Assembly (NCBI GenBank): GCA_035048495.1
Contig: CM068551.1
Location: 19,098,248-19,162,247 of the forward strand
Reading direction: 5' to 3'
Length of the DNA: 64,000 bases
Source of the DNA: Euptelea pleiosperma
Lineage: Eukaryota > Streptophyta > Magnoliopsida > Ranunculales > Eupteleaceae
The notes beneath the pieces are model-generated. The model had not been told where the DNA came from. It saw only the letters and a list, made by a program, of their open reading frames with translations, and searched no databases. Of this stretch, positions 1 to 10,987 are shown in pieces. How positions within the stretch are numbered: the stretch's first letter is position 1; every line of letters starts with the position of its first letter. A program made the position numbers and the translations under genes.

Positions 1-737
1 TCAATTTCTGTATCCACTCAATTTAACTTCCCAAAACATCACACTCTTCAACCAACAAAATCTCCTTCTTCAAAGTTTTTAAATCCATCAGGCCTTAAAA
101 ATTTCTCTCTATTTTTTATTTCCTATATTGCCATCAAATTTTGTTGCAAGCCTATAAACTACAGTATTTGATTCCCCGTTGATTGCTCAAACTTCAGCAC
201 AAAATTGGAAAATTTACCATATTTTTCATACCTTCTCAAAACAAAATACATTATTAAGGGCTCTCTAACTGGTTGGGCATGCTCATATGTAGTGATTCAT
301 GAAATTAAAACTGCACAAAGGTTCCATGAGGAAACAATTTAATGATAGCTCTCAAATGCCTTTACGCGGTTCTTCACATCATTACTGGAACATGTACCAA
401 TCACAGTGTTGGACTTTCTCTTGGTTTTCCATGAAAGAGACTTGTAGCTTCTACACTAGTTATAAAACAACTTCATCACATCTGTATCTGACTTCTCAAT
501 GGCTCTTATTTGATATGAACCAAAGATTTCATGTTCTTTGAAAGAAAATTGGTTTTAATACCAATTGGGTATCATTTCTCTTCATTCATCTTCCTTCTAG
601 ATAACAATATTGCCTGGGAATTTCCTATGAAGCCCCCTCTAATTTGGGCTGAGACTAGTAGATCCCTTCAATTTTCTCACTTGACGTATCCTTATTAGTC
701 AAGGAAGAAGTTTACCTCTCCTAAGGAGAGAATTGCA
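1..737. other. No gene recognised
   Basis: AT-rich non-coding DNA with only short chance frames on either strand. No domain, splice-consistent exon or terminal repeat was recognised. The Copia LTR begins at 738. If the CASP-like gene at 4956-5086 is intact, this stretch would be part of its first intron or lie between it and later exons. Confidence 0.4.
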
Positions 738-1084
738 TGTTGAAACTTGGATCGGACTAAACCATTGGAGAACTGAATTGAGCCCAAGACACTATTCTTT
801 AGTTGATCAAAGGAAATATTGGAGAGCTACATGAGACAATGGCTTACAATTCTTTATACACCACTTGTTGAGTTTGTTGGTACACTCAACTTTGTGTACA
901 ATTCTTGTACATGCTAAAATGACCCAAGCCACTTTCTATTTATAGAGAGATCCATCGACTATATAAACCGTCATTCTAGAGTATTCTAGCTTTTAATATC
1001 TTTCTTTAATATTCTAGAATAATCTCTACTGTCTCCACTTTTCTGGAGAATTCTAACAGACTTCAAAGTCGGTGTTGTTCTCAA
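738..1084 (-). repeat. Copia 3' LTR (minus strand)
   Basis: On the minus strand the block starts at GTTGAGAACAACACCGAC, just after a purine-rich tract, and ends in AAGTTTCAACA. It aligns over its whole length with the plus-strand LTR at 2902-3274. About 347 bp. Confidence 0.7.
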
Positions 1085-1568
1085 CGCCCCCCCTTCAACA
1101 CCGACTTCCTACTGTAAACTCGAAGTTTGAATCAGAATTGATTGAACCGATAATCATTTTGCTTTGTTGAATGAGCTTGACTCTTCTTTATGATCTTGAG
1201 TAATGCAACATTCTGATTCTGAACTGACAATCATTTTGCTTCGTTGAATGAGCTTGACTCTTCTTTGTGATCTTGAGTAATGCAACAGTCTGAGAGTGTT
1301 ACAGTGTTTGTATAATTGGACTCTATGTACTTATGATTAGGCTTTCTAATCCTAGTTGATCTGGGACTTGGCTGATTGGAACCTTCCTCTGTCAAGGGTG
1401 TCTCTTTTAGTTGCTTTCATCACTTCTAGGTGGTGATGACGTTGTCTTATCTGCAAACACCTGTCTTCAAGGACTTGAGGAACTTCTAGTAGTAGATTTT
1501 GGTGACTCAAGTCTACAGTCACTCACAATAGAAGGTTCTTGTTGCTCCAATGCTTGTGTCTAAAAACT

Positions 1569-2110
1569 CTAAATTTGACAGTCTGCGCATATTACTCCAT
1601 CGCACATTTCTAGGCAAGGAAGACTGCATACCATATCCTTCTTCATCATTGCCTTTAAAAGATTATAGTTGACGTGTGCTAGTCGAGCATGCCGGAGATC
1701 TGATTTTTTATGTTGTCGGTTTTTATCAACATACGTTGTACCGGCGGATAATACATACATCTTCTTAGTCTTCCTTCCCTCCATTAGAATGTCTCCGCGA
1801 ACATCGGCATTTGCTAGCACCTTTACATCTGTTGGGTTGAAGAGAACATAGTATCCTGCTGACGTGATCTATGGAACATATACCAAATTCTTCTTTATTC
1901 CTGGTACGTGGTAGACGTTTTCTAAGACCTTGGAGCCACCTTTTATGAGTGAGATAGCTAGGTCACCCACGTGTTCCATTGCACAGTATTGTCTGCCGTG
2001 ACAACTGCGTCTCTTCCTTCATACTTCTGCAACTTGAAGAACTTACTCATATCACTAGTCAAGTGATGCAAACATCCAAAATCAACTATCTAGTCGGCCT
2101 TGTAGTTGAT
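1569..2110 (-). pseudogene. Copia pol fragment: protease plus gag-pre-integrase
   Basis: The upstream part (about 1960-2110) reads IVDFGCLHHLTSDMSKFF, matching the Copia aspartic-protease signature. The expected catalytic D-S-G is D-F-G here, and stop codons flank it. The downstream part (1569-1820) reads ARLAHVNYNLLKAMMKKD and ends CDGVICADCQ, the histidine/cysteine pre-integrase zinc region. The frame is broken between the two parts and no integrase core follows. It is non-functional. Confidence 0.75.
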
Positions 2111-2245
2111 TTCATCCTTCCTTGAGCTTGCTACCGTGCAAACATCAGTGTTTTGGTGAAGATTTTCACGACCATACTAAGGGCAACATGCTCTTCTCCT
2201 TTCTCAACGACTTCAATGGTTTGGTCCGATCCAAGTTTCAACAAA

Positions 2246-2258
2246 TGGTATCAGAGCC
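2246..2258 (+). other. Primer-binding site (tRNA-Met type)
   Basis: TGGTATCAGAGCC lies two bases after an LTR end (...TTTCAACA). This is the classic plant Copia primer site complementary to initiator tRNA-Met. Confidence 0.75.
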
Positions 2259-2901
2259 ATGGTGTTTGTCGTTTTGGCAATGGTCGGGAATCGTGCAACC
2301 TAGTGTGGAGTTTCTTTGTGTTCTGGGAACACGTAAAAGCTCGGGTACATGATTTTGCGGGACAAGTACACGATCATAGTATGTGGGTTGTCGGCTTTTT
2401 TCTGGGAGCAATTCGGATTTCGTTGAAGCCACGGTTGGAGAAACAAGAGCCTTCTATTGTAAGTGACTCTGTACCTGAGTTACCAAGATCTGCTACTAGA
2501 AGTTCCTCAAGTCCTTGGAAGACAGGTGTTAGGGAATCACCAAGTCCAAGACTTGTAGATAAGACAACGTCATCACCATCCGGAAATGATGAAAGCAACT
2601 TTAAGAGAGAGCAACAAGATATTCAAAAAAGATACACCCTTGACAGAGGAAAGTTCCAATCAGTCAAGCCTCAGATGATCAACTAGGATTAGAAAGCCTA
2701 ATCCCAAGTACATAGAAGCCAATTATACAAACACTGTAACATTCTCACAGTGTTGCATTAAGTGTTACAATGTTGCATTACTCAAGATCACAAAGAAGAG
2801 CTAAACTCATTCAACGAAGCAAAATGATTGTCAATTCAGAAGTTCAACAAGTTCCGATCTAAACTTGGAGTTTACAGCATGAAGTCGGTGTTGAAGGGAG
2901 A

Positions 2902-3274
2902 TGTTGAGAACAACACCGACCTTGAAGTTAGTTAAAATTCCCTAGAAAAGTAGAGACAGTGGAGATTATTTTAGAATACTAAAGAAATATATTAAAAGCT
3001 AGAATACTAGAGAATACTCTAGAATGATAGTTTATATAGTCAGTGGATTCCTCCATAAATAGAAGGTGACTTGGGTCATTTTGACATGTACAAGAATTGT
3101 ACACAAAGTTGAGTGTACCAACAAGCTCAACACATTTGAGTGTGTGTGAGTGGTGTACAAAGAGTTGTAAATTGTTGTCTCTTGTGTATCTCTCTAATAT
3201 TTCCTTTGATCAATTAAGTAATAGTGTTTTTGGGTTTAATTTGATACTCCAACGGTTCAATCCAAGTTTTAACA
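2902..3274 (+). repeat. Copia 3' LTR (plus strand)
   Basis: Starts TGTTGAGAACAACACCGACC right after a purine-rich tract and ends TCCAAGTTTTAACA. 373 bp. It is the inverted counterpart of 738-1084. Confidence 0.7.
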
Positions 3275-3545
3275 CTGTAGGCCATCAAATACTTCTTGCC
3301 CATTATTTCCTCCTTGGGCATTATGTACTTGATGTCAATATCCCCTATTATCCTCATTCCTATGGTCCTATCTATAGCATCATATTCATGAAGAACTCGA
3401 ATAATAATTCACATTTCTCCAAGCGCCCTGTCAAGATTTCATTTTACATTTATCCTTCATTCTTCTATTTTTCTCAAGCATCTCCTGTCTTTAACTGACT
3501 TGGAATTCGTCAATTCAGGTATAGATTCTACATAGAAAAATAATA

Positions 3546-3801
3546 TATCTTTCTGTCGAAGATGGTATGATAAACAACACTACTGAATTCATTGGGAGTT
3601 TCAGATCCCTTTTCAACAATTTCCCCTGCCAAGAAAATGAGCATTTAATTCAAATGCAATTTAAGGCTTGGAATGAATATCTTTCTGTCGAAGATGGTAT
3701 GGTAAACAACACTACTGAATTCATTGGGAGTTTCAGATCCCTTTTCAACAATTTACCCTGCCAAGAAAATGAGCATTTAATTCAAATGCAATTTAAGGCT
3801 T
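3546..3801 (+). repeat. 132-bp direct tandem duplication, about 1.9 copies
   Basis: The segment starting TATCTTTCTGTCGAAGATGG at 3546 recurs at 3678 with period 132 (44 codons) and only a few mismatches. The duplication keeps one frame open through 3567-3848, but the predicted peptide resembles nothing I know. I read it as a recent local duplication, not a gene. Confidence 0.8.
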
Positions 3802-4955
3802 TGCATTCCAAGCTTATCAAAACCTTCATCTCCCACACAAAGTTCTGATCCTTTTGAGGATAACTCAAAATGGAAAATGCAATGAAGAAACAATAAAATT
3901 TGATAAAAACAAGAAAAATAAAAGCCGACGGGGACTAACACAACACAACATCCATTTCTTGGTCCTTGCAGATAACCACCTTTCAACAAAACATGAATCC
4001 TCTGAAAAAGTCAGCCATTATGAATCCCCACACCTCCTCATCTATAATGTCCCAAATTCCAATAATCCAAATAAGATTTGAAGACCTATCCAACCAAAGA
4101 TCTTTCTCCAAGGAAAGGGGTACACTATCAAATGCCTAACCTCTTCATCGCATGGATACTCTAACTTTTCCAGACATAGATGAATAAGGAGATGGTGTTT
4201 GATGGGATTTTGTTTAATGAGAACATATCGTTGATGTAGATTGTTCTAAGTGGTTTCGACAACTGGAGAAGTGTAACATCTCAACTAATATTTAGAACCC
4301 ACAATTTAGTTTGCAGAGAAACATATCAGATTTGAGTCGGAATCTATCAATAGGCAGAAGGATATCTTAAGGTAGAGACCAGAAATTTGTTTCCATGGAG
4401 AGGTCAAAGACAGCTGATGATGTGGTAAGAGGAGGAATCACCCTAAGGTGCTGATCAATTGAAGATGTGGGTCGCTGCAGAAGCGTACTGAATTGTGTTT
4501 GGAATTCGATTTCTAGTTCAACTATAAGACAAGACCGAAAACTCAGACATGAGTTGCTTTCACTCTTAAGAAATTTTATAGACCCCTGAAAGTTGGATGG
4601 GGAATCTCCCCAGATTTGGCACTGTTGACTGTGGAATTCAATACCATAGCCATCAACTAAAGAATTAAGACAATATCTGAAATCATGTTCTATCAAATTT
4701 CACCAAACAAAAGGCATTTTCAAGTACCTCAATGTGATTCTACTACCAAGCACTAATCCTTGAGAAATTCCCAGAAGTGAAATGGTGTGTTTCGCACAAT
4801 TTGAACCAAAACAATTCCAACAAATGGTATACATATAAAAGCAGTTTATGAAATAACCAAATTCACAAAAAGCTGGGTCTAAACTGAAAATCACCAAACA
4901 CAAGAATTATGATTTTTTTTCAAACAAAAGAGAAGAACTGGATAACCATAAATAC
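3802..4955 (-). other. Probable start of CASP-like gene intron 1; no exon found
   Basis: This lies downstream of the splice donor at 4955/4954 on the minus strand. Minus-strand frames at 4367-4696 and 4700-4903 are open but do not match the expected continuation of a CASP-like protein. I see no second exon here, so this is best treated as intron. Confidence 0.4.
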
Positions 4956-5086
4956 CAGAAAGCTGTGAAATTGAAGAAGCTGGATGCAGTTGCCATTGAA
5001 GCGATCGAACCAGCAGCGAACAAACACTGTGAAATCCTAAGAACAAGTCCAGTCAAAGTCCCAGGTGTTCCTGGGAAATCCTTCAT
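4956..5086 (-). CDS. CASP-like protein (CASPL5-type), exon 1 only
   Basis: The exon starts at the ATG at 5086 and encodes MKDFPGTPGT, then LTGLVLRISQCLFAAGSIAS, then MATASSFFNFTAF. This is the conserved amino end and first transmembrane helix of CASP-like (formerly UPF0497) four-helix membrane proteins. It ends after 43 codons plus two bases (TG) at a good donor (CTG|GTATTT), so the next residue would be the Cys of the usual FCYL motif. Family members act in the plasma membrane, and Casparian-strip CASPs scaffold lignin-depositing enzymes. The other three helices were not found anywhere to the left. Either intron 1 exceeds 4.9 kb and has the Copia pair inside it, or this is an orphan exon. 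The in-frame upstream ATG at 5116 is less likely because the family begins at MKDF. Confidence 0.75.
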
Positions 5087-5393
5087 TTTCACCACCTCAG
5101 AAGAAAAAAAAATCAATAACTTGATTATACAGAGAGAAGAAGCTTCATTTCCCGAATCATCAAAATTTACAAGAAATCACCAGAAATCCAAAAAAAAAGG
5201 AAGCTACAAAGAACCCATCTATAAAGCAATCAAAAGACAGAGGTCCCTCTACAAGAAACCACCTTTGAAACCCAAAAAACAGATACCCAGATACTGAAAT
5301 TGAGTAATTGATGATGAACAAATTCTGGGTTAGACGGGTATTGTGAAACTGAGATTGGATTTATGAAATGCAAACAAGTCAGATTGATAACAG
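5087..5393 (-). promoter_or_regulatory. Leader/promoter-proximal region of the CASP-like gene
   Basis: AT-rich sequence directly upstream of the CASP-like start, with no competing open frame on the minus strand. A MITE begins at about 5394, so any promoter is compressed into about 300 bp or uses MITE sequence. No clear TATA box was chosen. Confidence 0.3.
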
Positions 5394-5760
5394 AGGAGTA
5401 GAACTTTGCTGACCACGGCGGTCAGTTATTTTTCTTACTGCCCACAATATGAGCCACGTGGCATATTCTTAGAGCTTTATGACCGTATGGATGTTTGGCC
5501 CAACCCTAGATGGACATACAGACCAAAACTTAGCCTGATTAGTGATTTCTAAGCATTGGATTGGAGTTGTTTTAAAGTGTTGATTTTTAACCGTGGAATT
5601 TGAGCATTATTGACTATTATTTGGAGTCCAACGATCCAAAGGTTTGAAATCACTAATCAGGCTGATTTTTGGTCTGTAGGTCCACCTAGGGATTGGTCAA
5701 ACATCGATACGGTCATCGTCTTCTGGCTCATATTGTGGCCGACAGCAACTTTAGTCACCG
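5394..5760. mobile_element. Foldback MITE, family A (copy A1)
   Basis: Arms of about 100 bp are inverted copies of each other. The left arm reads GGCATATTCTTAG...GGATGTTTGGCC, and the right arm reads in reverse from CCACCTAGGGATTGGTCAAAC to GCTCATATTGTGG. Other copies or halves lie at about 13895-14200, 31838-31965, 42764-43146, 62110-62270 and at the right window edge. No coding capacity. Confidence 0.75.
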
Positions 5761-5799
5761 GTGGTGGTCAGAGGAAGGAAAGGGCCTCCTGTACGCTCA

Positions 5800-6085
5800 A
5801 AAAACAAATCTATGATACAGAACTCTGTATCAAATTTTGGTACAGAAGTCCTCCTAATTGCCACGTGGCACGATCTCTTGGTCTACTAGCCATGAATGTT
5901 TCGCCCACACCTTGATGAGCCTACACAGAAAAAATAGCTTGATTCGTGATTTCTAGCCATAGGATTTGAGGGTGAAACATTCATGCGGCGAGTGGGCCCG
6001 AAAGGTGTACCACATGGCAAAATGAGAGGCTTCAGTATCAAAATATAGATGCAGAGTACTGTATCATAAACTGTTCCCCTGTACA
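5800..6085. mobile_element. Foldback MITE, family B (copy B1)
   Basis: Inverted arms around a centre that includes CTAGCCATAGGATTTGAG. The outer part carries GATACAGAACTCTGTATC-like palindromes and TGCCACGTGGCA. A related copy lies at about 42130-42450. Confidence 0.6.
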
Positions 6086-6179
6086 ACTACAAGTTAACCA
6101 GAAAACAAACAAAAGAAGGAACAATTAATAACCAGAGTAGAATTGTTTGTTGCCATGGACAGGTTTTTTTTTTTTGTTG

Positions 6180-6790
6180 GAAAAAGATGTAACAAGGTAT
6201 ACCTGAGACTTGCTTACAAGGTATACCTCATACTTTTTTCAGATGCGGAAGCACGATTTTTGTTACTCACCACTATCATCTGGGCCCACTGACCGCATAT
6301 CAGATACATACCAAAAATCACATTGATTGGAAGCTGTTGCCGTTAGCTATCATATGGGGGGGTGTGGCTGGAAAGGAATGGGAGAACATTCCTCGGCAAG
6401 GAAAGATCACTCAAAGTGATCATCATCAACATCAATGCATTACTTTTCAGTTGGGGCAACATCTCTCAAGAAATGAGAGGGACGTTTTTTATGACGATAT
6501 GGTCTTTAGATTGGATCAAATACTTTGCTGATTTTGTAACCACCTTATGTCCTGAAATCTTCCCGATCTCCTTTTTTTATCAAAAAAACGAAGAAAAATC
6601 AACATGATTGGTAATCTCCAAGTACTTTTTAAGGTGTGCTTATAACCTTGAACAAGCTGATTTTTGGTATGAATGTTTACTAAGGGATGGGTTAAACATC
6701 CATGCGGTCAGTGGGTCCAGATGGCAGTGGTGAGGAATAAAATGCGCTTCCACATTTGAAAATATCTCAGGTATACCTTGTTGTATCACG
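6180..6790. mobile_element. Foldback MITE, family C, interrupted by a LINE tail
   Basis: The left end reads AACAAGGTATACCTGAGAC and the right end reads TCAGGTATACCTTGTTG. Between them are GTCAGTGGGTCCAGATGG-like inner arms. A LINE 3' fragment (6345-6605) sits in the middle. A second element with the same GTAACAAGGTATACCTGA end follows at 6812. Confidence 0.6.
6345..6605 (+). mobile_element. LINE 3' end fragment nested in a MITE
   Basis: The frame at 6362-6607 reads WLERNGRTFLGKERSL and later GTFFMTIWSLDWIKYF. This is the usual carboxyl tail of plant L1-type ORF2 proteins after the zinc-finger region. It is severely 5' truncated and ends in an A-rich stretch. Confidence 0.6.
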
Positions 6791-6811
6791 ATCCTTTTTA
6801 TTCAAAAAGAT

Positions 6812-7130
6812 AGATGTAACAAGGTATACCTGACGCTTTTTGGTGCCCTGATAGAATAATCTAGTCTGCAAATGTGGCCACTGACTCCATGTATGTTTAG
6901 CCCACCCCTATCACCTTGATTGGTAATCTCTAGCCATCATATTTTAGTACGTTTTAAGGAGTGAATCTAGCCGTTAGATACAACATTTTTTCGTGTACTA
7001 AAACCAAACCAACGGCTAAAAATCATCAAACAAGCTGATTTGAGGTATGTATGTCTGCCAAGGGATGGGCTAAACATCCACGCAGTCAGTGGGCCCAGAT
7101 GACAACGGTGAGTAACAAAAATGCATTACC
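6812..7130. mobile_element. Foldback MITE, family C (second copy)
   Basis: Begins GATGTAACAAGGTATACCTG, like the 6180 element. Inner arms pair around 6900-7090 (GTTTAGCCCACCCCTATCAC against GGGATGGGCTAAACATCC). No open frame of note. Confidence 0.5.
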
Positions 7131-7549
7131 TGTACCGCTTTTTGTTCAACTAACAATAACAGTCAACCTGAACACATTTGGAAAAAAGTCAGATTCAAGG
7201 CCGCATTGTGTACACACCAATGCTCTTTTAGGTTTTTCTCCAAAAAGCAAAACTTCTATTTGGAGAAATTGGGAATTAATTTGATTTGTAGGATCCGGTT
7301 TTTAACCCAATCTCCGGACGTTCAGTATGTTGTTCTCTCATCATGGTCAGATGTTGATCATTCGGTGATGGAGGTGGGACCGTCAGCTGCTAATCGTTAC
7401 TCAGGGTGGTCCTACTGCTCATCTTCGCATCAGCGCAAACTTGTACCCTATGATTTAATTCTCTTGTGAGAAATGGAGTTGGACCGTTAATTTGATATTC
7501 CAACAAAAGAAGTAGAGCATACTCCATTGATTGGATTGTTATCTTTATA
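7131..7549. other. No gene recognised
   Basis: Short overlapping chance frames only. This is the boundary between the MITE cluster and the satellite block; nothing in it could be identified. Confidence 0.35.
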
Positions 7550-9240
7550 ACAAAACAGGGAAGTTGTCTCCCCACTTATACCCCCTCTTATCTGTTTCAA
7601 CAAAGAAGGGCTGAGATCTTATCTCCCAAATGGCCGGTAGATCTCAGCCACTCACACAACTTTTAGCAAACGCTTTGTTGGAGAGTGCCGTGGGCAGGGC
7701 CACCCACTATCTATATAACAAATCAGCTCAGTTGTCTCCCCCTCTTATAGGCTTCGTATATAGATGACTGAGATCTTATCCGCAATTGGGCGGTGGAGCT
7801 CAGCCACTCACACCCAATTTGGGCAAATGCTTTGTAGGGGAGTGCCGTGGGTACGGGCCACCCACTATCAATATAACAAGTGACTGGTTTTCTTATACCC
7901 CCTCTTATCTTATATGGCTTCAATAATGAGTGGCTGAGAACCACTATGCTTCATATTGATGGCTGAGATTAACTCCCACTTGATTTTGACAAACACTTTG
8001 TCGGAAAGTGTCGCGGGCATGGGCCACCGACGCATATAACAAGACAACTCAGTTGTATTCTCTTATCTTATCCATCTATCTAATATTGATGGTTAGATAA
8101 AGAGTGGTTGAGATCAAATCCATCGATCTAATGTGGACGGTTAGATTTCAGCCACTCAATCCGCCTCATTTGACCTCAATTTATTCAAAATTTGAATTTC
8201 AACACCATTATTTTTTGTTATTTCTGTTATTTTCCCATTTCTCCCTCTGTACGTTACAATCCGTTATAACAGCCATTATAATGGAAAAAATGGTAACACC
8301 CCAATCCTTTATACCGTTTGAGTGCCAAAGGCACCCAATTTTTGCAAACGCTTTTGTCAGAGAGTGCCGTGGGCATGGGCCATTTACTATTCTATATAAC
8401 AAAACGCACTGGTTGTCTCCCTACTTATACCTCCTTTTATAAGCATCAACAAAGAAGGGCCAAGATCTAATCCTCCCCCGAATGGATGATGGATCTCCGC
8501 CACTCACCTGATTTTGGCAAATTCTTTGTCGAGGAGTGCCAATGGCACGGAACAAAATAGGGAAGTTGTCTCCCCACTTATACCCCCTCTTATCTGTTTC
8601 AACAAAGAAGGGCTGAGATCTTATCCCCCAACTGGACGGTGGATCTCAGCCACTCACATTTGATTTTGGCAAATGCTTTGACGGGGAGTGTCGAGGGCAC
8701 GGGCCACCCACTATCAATATAACAAGTGACTGTGGTTTTCTTATACCCCTCTTATCTTATATGGCTTCAATAATGAGTGGCTGAGATCCACTATGCTTCA
8801 TATCGATGGTTGAGATTAACTCCCACCTGATTTTGACAAACACTTTGTCAGAAAGTGCCACGGGCACGGGCCACCCACGCATATAACAAGACAACTCAGT
8901 TGTATTCTCTTATCTTATCCATCCATCTAATGTGGACGGTTAGATAAAGAGTGGTTGAGATCAAATTTGTCGATCTAATGTGTACGGTTAGATTTCAGCC
9001 ACTCAATCCGCCTCATCTGACCTCTATTTATTCAAAATTTGAATTTCAACACCGTTATTTTTTGTTATTTATGTTATTTTCCCATTTATCCCTCTGTGCA
9101 TTACAATCCGTTATAACAGCCGTTATAATGGAAAAAACGGTAACGCCCAAGTCCGTTATGCCGTTTGAGTACTGAAGGCACCTAATTTTTGAAAACGCTT
9201 TTGTCGGAGAGTGCCGTGGGCATGGGCCATTTACTAGTGT
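7550..9240. repeat. Two-copy higher-order satellite (about 848-bp unit, four monomers each)
   Basis: The marker GAGTGCCGTGGGCACGGGCC (with variants) recurs at about 7685, 7841, 8009, 8364, 8536, 8687, 8855 and 9212. The spacing pattern of about 156, 168 and 355 bases is repeated as 151, 168 and 357. Each monomer also carries CTTATACCCCCTCTTAT, GGCTGAGATCTTATC and CAGCCACTCAC, and is followed by a TATATAACA-like word. The long fourth monomer contains an inserted segment with GTTATAACAGCCGTTATAAT, related to the GGCCGTT element family. No protein-coding sense was found. Confidence 0.75.
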
Positions 9241-9913
9241 AAAACAATTGGTAGCATCCCCTAGAACCGGCCATTAAGCCGGTGTACTGACCAGTTCACC
9301 AGTTGGTATTCAAATAGATAGCCCATCCAACCATTTTGGGGACCAGTTTGCTGGATTCAAAATTTTGATCATAATGGGATAGCATTAAATTAGAAATTTC
9401 GCTACGAAGAAGTTAGTATTATTGTTATAGCAATCATTTTTTAAACCATGATTAGAACCCGTATTGATAAATTCACGTCGTTTAAACAAGGGGAGAGGAG
9501 CATTTTATGCACGCATTTACGTGTGAGCGCATTTTTAAAAGTGACTAATTGCCTTTGCTACGTAACGCAAGAAGGGTCTTTGCCCCTTAAAAGTAGAATA
9601 GATATTGGGTTAAACACATTCACGGGAATAAGAGCTTTCAAGAGATTACTCCCTCATCTAGAGTTTGCCATTTGCCGAATTCTAAGCTCATGAATCTCAA
9701 GGTGGGCGCTACGTGTCCTGAATCAAATGCTTGAATTTAAGGTACGAAAGATATTTTTTCTCTCTCACATCTATCTCAAATTATAAAATTTTATGAGATT
9801 TTTTTTTAAATGTAGAAGTTAAAATCTATGCCGAAAACGAAATATATGTGACACATAAATATAATCTAATCTATCAACTTATCATGACAAACTTTTGATG
9901 GGGACCTATTACC
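9241..9913. other. No gene recognised
   Basis: Non-coding. A stretch near 9560-9610 (ACGCAAGAAGGGTC...AGTAGAATAGATA) recurs in degenerate form near 14520-14560, so part of it is an unclassified dispersed repeat. Confidence 0.35.
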
Positions 9914-10757
9914 CTATACCTTACCTGTAAGGAACTCTTTAGCCTCTCCACTTTCCAATGCCCCATAATAAGAGTGAACTGAGAATTTACATTTACTATA
10001 ATAAGTCCACCACCTAGCATCATTCATGGAATTAAGAGAATGATATTCTCCCACCTTGGTAAGAAGATCTATCACCCATTGCCTCTTCCAATCATAGAGT
10101 TGACGACGGAAGCCGAACTCCCATTCTGGATGTTCATCAATTGTAGCCTGCATCTCATTAACGATAACATCATTTTTGTCTGAAATAAGAAAAATGTCAT
10201 GAAGCGCTGACTTATAAAGGTTATTCTCCGTGCACCATCTATCTTCCCAGAATACTACCTTATCACCCCTTCCCACTTTAAACATCACCCCTTCTTCGAA
10301 TTTGTGCAAATCATTCATGATACCCCTCCATACTCCACACCCGTACGCCCCTCTCGGCCTGCCACTATACCACCCCATGTCACATTTTCCATACTTACCC
10401 ACGATAACCTTCTTCCTCAGACTATCCCTCTCAACCCCAAACCTCCACAACCACTTTCCTTTCAGCGCCTCATTCATACCTCGTATATCTCTGACTCCAA
10501 ATCGCTCCCTTGTCTCTTGGTTTTGTGACCACCCTCCACCTCACCAGGCTAAACTTTCGACCATTCTTTTTCCCAGTCCACAAAAGTTTTCTCATCAATC
10601 TAACTACCCTTTTCTCCATATTTACTGGCATAGTAAACATAGACATGTAATACAATGGCATGCTAGAGAGAGTGCTCTTAAGAAGCACAATTCTACATCC
10701 TTTCGATAGAAATCTAGCTTTCCATCTAGTTAGTCTATTCTCAAGGCATTCAATCAC
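9914..10757 (-). pseudogene. LINE post-RT region
   Basis: Two frames (10470-10757 and 9914-10477) read LTRWKARFLSKGCRIVLLKS, then KGKWLWRFGVERDSL and KVGRGDKVVFWEDRW. This conserved region lies downstream of RT in plant LINE ORF2, before the zinc-finger end, which is absent here. The frames do not join. Confidence 0.75.
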
Positions 10758-10987
10758 TGGGTCCCAAATAGCCTTATTCCTATAACGCTCCCCTAGTGGC
10801 GCAGTCTGAGATATTTTGTAGGTCAGCTACCAACTTACTACATAAAATGGTAGATGCATCACTAACTCCCTCGGCCTCGCCAATTCCAAAAACTTCCAAT
10901 TTTGCTAAATTAATGTGTAGCCCGGATACCTCCTCAAAGCAACTAAACACCTAGCTCCTTAAGAAATACAGAATCAACCCTCCCACC

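Larger units (their letters stand above)
738..2200 (-). mobile_element. Deleted Ty1/Copia retrotransposon remnant (minus strand)
   Basis: Read on the minus strand it contains a fragment of the gag-protease linker, a protease-like segment, a gag-pre-integrase segment, a piece of the integrase-to-reverse-transcriptase linker, and a 3' LTR at 738-1084. The integrase core, reverse transcriptase and RNase H are missing, so this is a large internal deletion derivative. It lies head to head with a second deleted copy of the same family at 2206-3274. The family assignment rests on the protein motifs and on the tRNA-Met-type primer site in the partner copy. Confidence 0.75.
2206..3274 (+). mobile_element. 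Deleted Ty1/Copia retrotransposon remnant (plus strand)
   Basis: It begins with about 38 bp of the 5' LTR end (2206-2243), then a primer-binding site TGGTATCAGAGCC at 2246-2258 that fits initiator tRNA-Met, as in plant Copia elements. A short coding relic follows (about 2430-2686, linker downstream of integrase), then a purine tract at about 2893-2901 and a 3' LTR at 2902-3274. Gag, protease, integrase and RT are gone. The copy cannot move on its own. Confidence 0.75.

Noticed and set aside
2153..2686. 177-codon plus-strand frame
   Set aside because: It crosses the Copia LTR end, the primer-binding site and the linker relic, so it is a chance fusion inside a deleted element and not a host gene.
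7685..9220. Regularly spaced repeats that superficially recall a CRISPR array
   Set aside because: Units are 150-360 bases, diverged and continuous, in a plant nuclear context. They are satellite DNA, not short direct repeats with unique spacers.
10230..10709. 159-codon Pro/His-rich plus-strand frame
   Set aside because: It is the antisense shadow of the LINE post-RT region.
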